The position numbers and the translations under genes were made by a program. The notes under the pieces were generated by a model. That model was not told the DNA's origin, made no database searches, and saw only the letters and a program-made list of their open reading frames with translations. From contig OX438759.1 in the NCBI GenBank assembly GCA_949316235.1, positions 11,755,618 to 11,819,617 on the forward strand: a stretch of DNA of 64,000 nucleotides, in the 5' to 3' direction. The stretch is from Oegoconia quadripuncta. Its lineage: Eukaryota; Arthropoda; Insecta; Lepidoptera; Autostichidae. Shown here piece after piece: positions 56,217-64,000 of this stretch (the first letter of the stretch is position 1; each line of letters starts with the position of its first letter).

Positions 56217-57700
56217 TGCTCTAAATTGTTAAAAATGAAAAAAACACCTCAACTCAAACTCAACCCATCCCATCATACATATTCTACCTTCTTACAATGT
56301 GACGTTTATAGTGATGCGTGATGACCTACCTATTACCAGTCTTGCCTAATACGTACATCCCTATACGTAAGTACATAAAAAAACTACCCGAAAGGTGGAG
56401 CGGAGTCCACACTCTCCATCCTTCGTCATAAAAGCATAGCTCCCTCTCCTTTCTTTCTCCAATGCCCAATTATTACGAGGACGTGACGATGAGGACATGA
56501 CGACGACGACGGTGCAAGTAGCGATAGGAGAGCGTCTGGCTAGTGGCTGTACACATGTGGTCAAACGTACAGACTTATAATAGTTATAATACATATATTA
56601 CTGCGGATGAACCGGGACCGGTTCGAAGAAACAATCAAAATGGCACCACTTCATTAGTGCTAAAACGGAACCAATGGGAACTCAGTCACACACCGAATTC
56701 GTTCGCGAGCTGTCGTATGAAATGCTGATTTATGTTGTTAAAATTTTAAATTTAGCAAATATATAAATATCTCGTAAAATTCATATTTTAAATGAATATT
56801 GTAGTTGTGCGCAGTGGTTTTGGCCATTTATTCTCAACTAAACTGTTGAGCATAAATTAGTTTCATAGTTTTTTTTATTTTTAAATAATAATATTTTGAA
56901 TAATATAATAGTTCTAAGAGATGGCGCTGTTTTATCTACTAATTTGGTTTCTGAGACTGAAGCAGGTAAGAACTAATACTCAGTATTCTTCTCTGACAGT
57001 CAGTCTATCTACCAAAATATCAAATCGTATGGCAAAATGGTCAGTAGAATTAATTTCTTACAACTTAAGGTTATATGTATCCGAACGCACAATTTTGCGT
57101 TTTGATTCTTCGGCTTGCCTTTTGGCAGGGGAATTCAGCAAGTAACGCTGCGTTTTTATATAAAATTCCTGCAATTTGTGTATTTCGAGCTTTGCTGTGT
57201 AATAAAAGTAGATGTGCCGCAAAAGTTTAGATTGTGTGTAAAGTGTAGGGAAGTGTAAATAAAATGGAAGAAGCCGGTAAAATCTTACGTAAGACACTGT
57301 TACCTCCGGAGAGAATTTAAACTGCAGTTCACTCTTTATCCTCGACACTAGCAGAAATGTGGCCCAAATAGGCTAACGATTGCCAATAGTAGGTAGAAAG
57401 AAGGAGAAATCCTTTAGATTGTCAGCTCTAGGCGATACGGCTTAATTACGGCTGACGTAGGTATTTGTATTCGTAAGTGGGCTGGTCTCCACAACGCCGT
57501 ATGCGCCGCGCTAATTTTGGGTGTTCAGGAAATGTATTTTTTTAATAATTCCACCAAGAGCTCCTGCAAGTGTTAGAATTGGTGAGCAGTAACAACAGAT
57601 AATTATTAAATATACATTATTTATTATCAATCAAATTACACAAAAACACACGTAGCCGTCAAACCTTCAAAATAATCACAGCAATAAAAAATGGTTGCTA
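56217..57700. other. Divergent intergenic region upstream of ALG12
   Basis: No gene is seen. A repeat at 57058-57345 is related to 59510-59785 (both contain GGGAAGTGTAAAT and GAAGCCG..AAAATCTT). ALG12 promoter elements should lie near 56220-56600 but no specific site is supported. Confidence 0.4.
57058..57345 (+). repeat. Dispersed repeat pair, left member
   Basis: TTTTGGCAGGGGAATTC, CTGCAATTTGTG, GGGAAGTGTAAAT and GAAGAAGCCGGTAAAATCTT align in order with 59510-59785 at clear but diverged identity. Confidence 0.5.
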
Positions 57701-57719
57701 TGACGCCGAGTCTCATTCT

Positions 57720-58650
57720 TTTACTAGCAAGAAGCCGTGTAACTTTCAGATGATGCAACAATCTACGAGATACGCCCCCTTCCGAGATGAGCAGCTATAT
57801 TGTGTAGCCTTGCCATACTCCAAAAGCACCTGGGTGGCTGATTCTTCCCTCTATTCTCGCTCCATGCACGCACGGGATAGAAGTAAGCATCGTTCGGAAA
57901 ATGCTGTTCAGTCTTCCTACGAGTGCCAAGCAAGCTTCCCGCAAGCTTGCACCGCAACATCATCGCTGAGCCCCTTCCCACCAATTCGTCTACGACGTGA
58001 TTGTCCCGTTCATCTGCTGAAGCGTACCTACGCTCCATTTAAGACTGGTGGTATTCGAAGATGAGACCCGAAGTCATGCTATTGCTATTAATAGCTTGCA
58101 GAACCGCCGCATTCTCAGAATTCGGATGAAGTAGTCCTTCACTATCTGATGTCTACCGTTTTCCTTGCAGTGTGATGCTATGTATTCGGGTTGGACTGTA
58201 TTGTAGGCCCCTAGAGGCGATTAAATCTTGATATGTACTACTGTAAATAATCTTTTACCTTTAAATCGAGAGACGCCTCGTTAGCATTATGACATCATCT
58301 TGCTACTAGTGCTCTCTGTTACTCTTCCCCGGCCATCCAGTCTAGTAATGTAGCGCCTACTTGGTGCTTACCTAGGGCAGCGATGATGCTGGTGAATCCT
58401 TTCTAGGCAGATATATATGTTTTGAATCGCTGCTTTAGTCTTACTTACAACCGCGTGGACTGATTTACCTAAGCTATCCACATGTTGGTTACGATGTAAA
58501 GCGATGTTGTCCCTCTAATACTTCTTGTCCTATAGCCTCAAAGTCTTGGATAGGAACGAGGTTAAATTGATGAGCCCGAATGTTTTCATGTAGCTACCTG
58601 GTTTAGGGATGAAGGTTACTTACGTCCTTTTCCCTCCCTGTGGAGAGAAT
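57720..58650 (-). mobile_element. Decayed LINE with reverse-transcriptase fragment
   Basis: On the minus strand near 58630-58500 the translation reads VTFIPKPGSYMKTFGLINLT and SFLSKTLRL, followed after stops by NQHVDSLGKSVHAVV. This matches RT blocks (FIPKPG, ISLTSFLLKT, NQHAY..GKST) of jockey-clade LINEs. Several stops and probable frameshifts interrupt it. The continuation to 57720 is open in places (58038 down to 57763) but not diagnostic. Confidence 0.7.
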
Positions 58651-58902
58651 GTTTTTTAATAAACTGATAAACAATGTCATTGGTAATGAGGAACTGGATT
58701 TACATCTTGAAAATATGAGGGACATCTAATAACCGAGTAGGTACTGAATATGTAGTACCGCATTGAAAATCGAACCCGCGACCTGTTTTTGCTGCTTAAA
58801 AATACCAATTGGTTAACCAGATTGGATTGACCAGAAGTCGTTAATGATCAAATGGGGGCTCAACTAATTCCAGCCTCGTATTGCATAATTTATTAATTAT
58901 TA

Positions 58903-59135
58903 CATAACTACCTTTCCGTCTGCGGCTTTGCCTGCGTAGAAAAACTTTATCGGGGAAACTTGTTTATCCCGCCGAAACTAACCATTTTAACGGAATAATA
59001 TCTTTTGTCTTTATACAGGGTATTTTCTACCTACGTGCCAAATTCCATCCAAATCCGTTCGTCCGTTTCGTCGTGATTGAGCAACAAACAAACAACATCC
59101 AAACTTTCGCATTTATAACATTAATTCGATTAAGA
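58903..59135 (+). repeat. RTE-like LINE tail, copy 4
   Basis: It runs from ATAACTACCTTTCCGTCTGC through AAATTCCATCCAAATCCGTT to CTTTCGCATTTATAACATTA. It is the longest of the four copies. Confidence 0.65.
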
Positions 59136-59509
59136 CCCGACTGAGAACGCTAGAACTGGACCAAATTGGTCTATAATTGGCTTATAAGTTGTGTCGCATT
59201 TAGCCTTTTTTGTTACACAATTTCAAAATGTACCGAATTTCTTATTTCACCAACCTGCCAGACTATGAAACATTGAAAAAGTGGCGGGAACTGGGAAATC
59301 TTTGGGAAATGGTTTTAAATTTTATTCTCAGAATGTCATCTACGCTAAACACAAACAGTACAACCACAAGCGAATACGAAAAAAGTTTTTCTCTGACCTA
59401 TTACCATAACACGCGGAGTAGCTGAATGGGCTCAATTCCCATCGCTTGTACAAACTACTAAAAAATATAAAAATAACTAAACGCAATTTTGACAACAACT
59501 CAGCAATGG

Positions 59510-59785
59510 TGGAAAGGAACGGATTCTGTCCGTGACATTTTTTTTTGAGAGGCTTTTTGGCGGGAACTCGTCGAGCAAAGTAGCATTTTTCTTTATAGTT
59601 CTTATAATTTGTGCATTCTGACTTTTGAAGCTTAATAATGGCAGAATATTGTGCAGCAAACGTTAGTGATGGTGTACAAGTGAAGGGAAGTGTAAATTAA
59701 AGTGCGTAACGGAGCTTTCGGGTTCCCACAAGAAGCCGCCAAAATCTTTTGTAAAGCATTCTGCCACTTTACTGAAGAATGACTT
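59510..59785 (+). repeat. Dispersed repeat pair, right member
   Basis: It aligns in order with 57058-57345 (TTTTTGGCGGGAACTC, AATTTGTGCATTC, GAAGGGAAGTGTAAATTAA, AAGAAGCCGCCAAAATCTT). It ends about 300 bp before the USP34 start codon. Confidence 0.5.
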
Positions 59786-59874
59786 GACCGTGACTAGACT
59801 GTGTATACGCCAAGTATACGACGAATGACTTGTTTTGACTGAGACTGACTTACAAAATGAAGAAATAAGAAAAA

Positions 59875-59960
59875 TAAGACATGGCTGTTATGGGCTAGAT
59901 CCCTTTGCCTTCTCCTAGAGGAGAAAATAAAACTAAAAAAAAAAAAAAAAAAAACATTTT
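59875..59960 (+). repeat. LINE/SINE 3' tail, copy 2, with poly(A)
   Basis: ATGGGCTAGATCCCTTTGCC, TTCTCCTAGAGGAG and a long A run match the inverted tail at 7302-7365. Confidence 0.5.
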
Positions 59961-60088
59961 TGAGACAGTATTCGGTCGTTTCAAGTGTGAGACGAAAAAT
60001 ATCAATAATGATCAATATTTCATTTAAAATAGCACCTGCGATAATATCGCTGTAATATATCGGTCAATTTTGACAAAAAAGCTTAAGA

Positions 60089-60131
60089 ATGTGTGATGTT
60101 TGTTCGGAGTTTTCGCAGCTTTTAGTGAATT
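60089..60131 (+). CDS. USP34: USP34 exon 1
   Basis: ATG begins MCDVCSEFSQLLVN and the donor is T|GTAAGT. The short exon resembles the vertebrate start MCENC. Confidence 0.75.
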
Positions 60132-63100
60132 GTAAGTTACATTGTCTCGAAATTTTATACGTACTTCGTTTGCTTTCACATGGATTCTTTTTTAAACTAA
60201 AGACCAAACAATAAATCGTGTGTCAGTTTAATTTGTCTCCTGATGATCGTCTGGATATACTTATCACTATACATATTGTTGTTGTGATTGTAGGTGAAGC
60301 CAGACTAACAGACGATGTATTCCAGTATCCAACAATAAGCCAGTCAGAGTTGGAAACCGTACTGAACTACCTTCTCTCATGGCCACAAAGGTAATCCTTG
60401 ATTTTCGTTTTATTAACCACTATACAGGGCGTCCCAAAGTTATGGGACATGAAGGGGAAGTACCTTAAATATTGTAGATAGTGAATTTTGCTCAAAGAAG
60501 ACTTTATGTTATTTTTAAAAGTTAGTAATTCTGCATTCATAGATTTTCTAAAAATTACTTGCTTCGGCTGGGAATCGAACCGACTTAAATGTGAAAAAAA
60601 AAACACCCTACTTTTATGATGCCAATCGAAAGAATAGCTAAAAAATAATAACTCTGCCTAAGTAACATAGTATTTTAAAAGAAAGGAACAACATAAAATG
60701 ATTGAGTCAAATTTCAAGAAAGTTATTTATTGCCGACGACGTTCGAAAAGTAGCGATATTATCATTCCAAAGATAGCATTGATTATTCGTAAATAAGTAC
60801 CCACTTCATAAAATAGGTACTAACATAGTTTTCCTTATTATAAGTGCACGTGTAGATGAAATGATAAAACTTGTATTTCAATACGTCCTCTGTAAGCTAG
60901 ACAGAAGGCAAATTAAAAACAAAAATAAATAATTTATAATTTGAAAATGGAACAGTTTATGACAGCGTTTGTTTGAATGCATACTTTTTAAGATATTTTA
61001 AAAAGAAGTGATATTTTTAAATGTTGTTCTTAAATTTGAAAATGGAACAGTATGTGCGAGCGTTTGTTTTTCGGATATTGATCTGTTTAGTCTCAATTCA
61101 CTTACACAAGTGTTATTGTGTTAATTTATTGCGAACATGGCATATCAAGTAAGTTTTGATCTAATGGAAGCATATTTTTTGAACGATAAAGATATCTCTA
61201 GAAGTTTGCGGTGGTATGGCGTAAAATATCCTGATAGACAAATACCGTCTCGTAAAGTTTTGAAAAGGCTTGTGAACAATTTGAAAACTCTGGGACGTTT
61301 CGATAAACGCCCAAGAGAACCACAGCAAGAAAACCATACGATCAACGACGAAGAACTTGGTATTTTAATTTACTTTTCGGCTTTTCCGAAAGCATCGGTG
61401 AGAGAAGGAGAACATGAAATTGGAGTTTCAAAAAGTAAAATACACCGTGTATTAAAAAAACACGGTTTTAAGAGTTATGTTGAAGGACGATTGGTTCAAA
61501 AATTACTTCCGGGCGATACAGAAAGGAGAAAAAATTTCTGTCTTGATATCCAGGCACGATTGCTCGAAGATCCAAATTTTTTGGATAATATTATTTGGAC
61601 AGACGAATCTAACTTTAGCAATAACGGTATGTATAACCGCAACAATAATCGTATTTGGTCTAAAGAAAATCCCCTACGAGTGACTGAAACTAATAACCAA
61701 GTGCGTTTTTCACTCAACTGTTGGTGCGGACTTTTAAAAAACCGGGTTTTCTTAATCCATTTTTACCAAGGAACCTTGAACACAGAAAAGTATTTAGGAA
61801 TACTTCAAATTTTAAGGGATAAGATAAGAAACCATTCCGCGGCGGAGCAAGAAAACTTAATTTTCCAACAAGATGGAGCTCCGGCTCATAATAGTCGGAG
61901 AGCAGCAGATTTTCTAAATGAATGTTTTCCTACATGGATTGGTACAAATGGACCGATTAGATGGCCGGCCAGATCCCCGGACCTCACACCATTAGATTTC
62001 TTCTTTTGGGGATACGTGAAAGATATGCTATACAAAAAGCGATACGAGAACGTAGGCGAGTTGCAAACAGAATTGTGCCATATCACATCGAGTGTTCACC
62101 ATAAAATGATTAGAAAATCAACAGGCAGCGGGCTCATTAAAAGATTGGCGATTTGCGTAAGACAAGAGGGATCACATTTTGAGCATTTAATTAATTAATT
62201 TACAAAAAAATACCTACTTAATTGACTACGGCAGTTTCATGTATGTTTTTTATTTGATTAAAATGATTAATTTCACGTTGTTCCTTTCTTTTAAAATACT
62301 ATGTTACTTAGGCAGAGTTATTATTTTTTAGCTATTCTTTCGATTGGCATCATAAAAGTAGGGTGTTTTTTTTTTCACATTTGAGTCGGTTCGATTCCCA
62401 GCCGAAGCAAATAATTTTTAGAAAATCTATGAATGCAGAATTACTAACTTTTAAAAATAACATAAAGTCTTCTTTGAGCAAAATTCACTATCTACGATAT
62501 TTAAGGTACTTCCCCTTCATGTCCCATAACTTTGGGACGCCCTGTATATGCAAAGATTTTCACTTGCTTTAAATTTTCCCAACAGTATAGTGTAAGGATC
62601 CATTGTGTGATGCCTAATGAAGTCCTTTCTTGATGCTACATTTATCTCTGAAAATTTAGATGTTTTTGCAATACCTACAGATGCAAAACTGACATTGTAG
62701 GTCATTTCCCTTTGTAATTTTTGTGATAATATTGAGGTATATTAATACACTTTCAAGCTTTAATAATTATGCTGACTGAAAATCATTCAGACTAATTTCA
62801 AAGAGTCTTTTGACTAGTTTCTTATAGGAATGGCAAAAACCTCAATATATTCCTCGTTTTAGTATCATAACAGTCTACTCTATGTACTCTCTAAGTACAT
62901 CACTAGATAATATAATAAGAACAATTTTTAGTTTCAGAAAATTTAGATTAAAACATGTCATAATTCTCAGAAGTATTTTGTTGTATTATGAAATAGACAT
63001 GAAAAAAACACAAAGGTATTTTTACCAAAGTACTTACATTTTAAATAGTAACAAAGTTATATACTTATGAAGCTGAATAGAAGAACAGTCATTGAATCAG

Positions 63101-64000
63101 TGATCTTAAATTATTATGAAAGGATAGTTATGCTTACCGCCTTATAAACTATTTTGAAATATATGTTTGTGTGTCTGTGTCACACGGCTAAATCAATTTT
63201 TGTAATCCTATCACATTCACATCAACTAATCCATCCTATCAAATCAATATTCATTGGTTCATGGTAAGAACATTCACCATTAACTAGTATGTATAGTATA
63301 ACTACTATGAATCATTGAAACTATACGGAAAACATCATAATCTAACCACACACAAATCTCTTTCGCAGTTTAACATTCTTGATTGAATACTAGTGATATG
63401 CTTCAAGAACAAATTCTGATTTCTACTGATCAATGTTTTTTAATAAGTCCTATTTCTCTTTACTTTCTGTTTTAGACAATGTATGTGTTGTTACCGAGAT
63501 GTGAAGAATTTTGAACGGTTTTATCTGGTAGTGCAAAGTATACTCTGCTTATCAGTATGCCAACTGAAACAGCTTAAAGATGAATTGCTTGAAGCTGCAA
63601 AAACCCCACCAGAGGATAATCAAGAGAAGGAAAAGTCTTCAGATGATTCAACTCCCCCTAAAAATGACGATAACAGTGAAGAAAAAGAAGTACCATCAAA
63701 CCCTGAAACTCCAAATCCCCCAGAGCCACCTGAACAGAAAGATGAGCCCCCTAATGAAGAACAGCCATCAACATCCAAAGATGGTGCAGAAGTGTGGTCA
63801 ATGCAACAGAAAGAAAAGCTTTTGCATATTGTATCTAAAATATTTCTTCTCAACTTCCCTCTGTATATAGCCTGTAAGCACTCAGCTCTAAGTCGCTTAG
63901 ACGACTTATCTGCTCAGGAAATATCAAATTTGAGCTCTTACTGTGATCTACATGATACTGAGATTCCTGCTTACTTACTGAGGAATGTCAGCTTATTTTG
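60089..64000 (+). CDS. USP34: USP34/puffyeye ubiquitin hydrolase, N-terminal part (runs off window)
   Basis: Three exons join in frame: 60089-60131 (MCDVCSEFSQLLVN), 60294-60390 and 63476 to the window end. The encoded protein aligns with the extreme N-terminus of vertebrate USP34: MCxxC start, NYLLSWPQRQCMCCYRDVKN, VCQLKQLKDEL, then KEKLLHIVSKIFLLNFPLY and EIPAYLLRNVSLF. USP34 is a very large deubiquitinase; the fly orthologue puffyeye stabilises Myc, and the human protein acts in Wnt signalling. The catalytic USP domain lies far downstream, outside this window. A Pro/Glu/Ser-rich acidic insert (about 63600-63800) replaces a non-conserved stretch of the vertebrate protein. Intron 2 hosts the mariner-like element. 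Confidence 0.88.
60294..60390 (+). CDS. USP34: USP34 exon 2
   Basis: The acceptor is GATTGTAG and the donor AAAG|GTAATC. It encodes TDDVFQYPTISQSELETVLN and then YLLSWPQR. Phase 1 in, phase 2 out. Confidence 0.87.
60423..60700 (+). repeat. 5' terminal inverted repeat (about 277 bp)
   Basis: It begins TACAGGGCGTCCCAAAG and ends near AAAAGAAAGGAACAAC. It contains a box-B-like GGAATCGAACC (60571-60581, inverted sense). Confidence 0.9.
61137..62198 (+). CDS. Mariner-like transposase, 353 aa
   Basis: An intact 353-residue frame starts MAYQVSFDLMEAYFLNDKD. The N-terminal third holds helix-turn-helix DNA-binding regions (residues 1-115). The catalytic acids sit at D156 (IIWTDESNFS), D246 (FQQDGAPAHNS) and D287 (RSPDLTPLDFFFWGYVK). 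Forty residues separate the second and third acids, so the motif is DD40D rather than DD34D or DD34E. The protein excises and reinserts the element at TA sites. It has no stop or frameshift, suggesting recent activity. The subfamily was not determined; comparison with DD37D and DD41D groups would place it. Confidence 0.9.
   Translation: MAYQVSFDLMEAYFLNDKDISRSLRWYGVKYPDRQIPSRKVLKRLVNNLKTLGRFDKRPREPQQENHTINDEELGILIYFSAFPKASVREGEHEIGVSKSKIHRVLKKHGFKSYVEGRLVQKLLPGDTERRKNFCLDIQARLLEDPNFLDNIIWTDESNFSNNGMYNRNNNRIWSKENPLRVTETNNQVRFSLNCWCGLLKNRVFLIHFYQGTLNTEKYLGILQILRDKIRNHSAAEQENLIFQQDGAPAHNSRRAADFLNECFPTWIGTNGPIRWPARSPDLTPLDFFFWGYVKDMLYKKRYENVGELQTELCHITSSVHHKMIRKSTGSGLIKRLAICVRQEGSHFEHLIN
62270..62546 (-). 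repeat. 3' terminal inverted repeat (about 277 bp)
   Basis: This is the inverse of 60423-60700, with a few substitutions. It contains GTCGGTTCGATTCCCAGCC at 62385-62403. Confidence 0.9.
63476..64000 (+). CDS. USP34: USP34 exon 3 (open at window end)
   Basis: The acceptor is CTGTTTTAG. It encodes QCMCCYRDVKNFERFYLVVQ, an acidic Pro-rich insert (PETPNPPEPPEQKDEPPN), then WSMQQKEKLLHIVSKIFLL, still open at position 64000. Confidence 0.9.

Larger units (their letters stand above)
60423..62546 (+). mobile_element. Tc1/mariner-superfamily transposon with long TIRs
   Basis: This 2124-bp element has inverted termini TACAGGGCGTCCCAAAGTT. A TA duplication flanks it (60421-60422 and 62547-62548). The inverted repeats extend about 277 bp (60423-60700 against 62270-62546), far longer than the 20-30 bp of typical mariners. 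It encodes one intact transposase and lies in USP34 intron 2 in sense orientation. Confidence 0.92.

Noticed and set aside
57750..58064. Plus-strand frame of 104 codons
   Set aside because: It lies antisense within the decayed LINE and has no recognisable domain.
59210..59425. Plus-strand frame MLHNFKMYRISYF of 71 codons
   Set aside because: It has no family resemblance or splice context, and sits in repeat-rich sequence before USP34. Chance opening is likely.

Overview
The window looks like nuclear DNA of an insect, most likely a moth or butterfly. It is AT-rich and intron-rich. It is packed with tRNA-derived SINEs, fold-back MITEs and LINE tails of the kind seen in Lepidoptera. One of its genes is the UBASH3-type histidine phosphatase family that includes the silkworm ecdysteroid-phosphate phosphatase. 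The species assignment is inference from style and gene content.

Four host genes were reconstructed by hand from splice sites and reading-frame continuity. (1) At the left edge, the last two coding exons of an unrecognised gene lie on the minus strand (10..1047). (2) A complete UBASH3-like gene lies on the plus strand (8721..38225), with 13 constitutive coding exons plus one phase-neutral candidate cassette exon. It encodes UBA, 2H-phosphoesterase, SH3 and histidine-phosphatase domains, 674 aa without the cassette. (3) A complete ALG12 mannosyltransferase gene lies on the minus strand (45188..56216), with 8 exons and 759 aa. It carries an unusual charged C-terminal tail of about 280 residues. 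(4) The first three coding exons of a USP34/puffyeye deubiquitinase lie on the plus strand (60089..64000 and beyond). ALG12 and USP34 are divergent, with 3.9 kb between their start codons. A two-exon THAP-like N-terminus (7901..8300) is a weaker call, probably a remnant. The host genes show no operon-like or pathway link.

Three apparently intact autonomous transposable elements are present. The first is a Ty3/gypsy LTR retrotransposon (1682..6255) with LTRs that look identical, a 5-bp target duplication and one uninterrupted 1368-codon Gag-Pol frame. The second is a PIF/Harbinger-like DNA transposon (about 51074..54182) in ALG12 intron 3, whose transposase is assembled from two exons. The third is a Tc1/mariner-superfamily element (60423..62546) in USP34 intron 2, with terminal inverted repeats of about 277 bp and an atypical DD40D catalytic spacing. 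Much of the rest is degenerate: LINE fragments, several SINE families, at least five MITE families and a large nested fold-back at 42852..43280.

Region by region: 1-1.7 kb, end of the left gene plus unassigned sequence; 1.7-6.3 kb, LTR element; 6.3-8.7 kb, LINE debris and THAP remnant; 8.7-38.2 kb, UBASH3 with TE-filled introns; 38.2-45.2 kb, intergenic with hairpins and fold-backs; 45.2-56.2 kb, ALG12 with the Harbinger element; 56.2-60.1 kb, divergent intergenic with a decayed LINE; 60.1-64 kb, start of USP34 with the mariner-like element.
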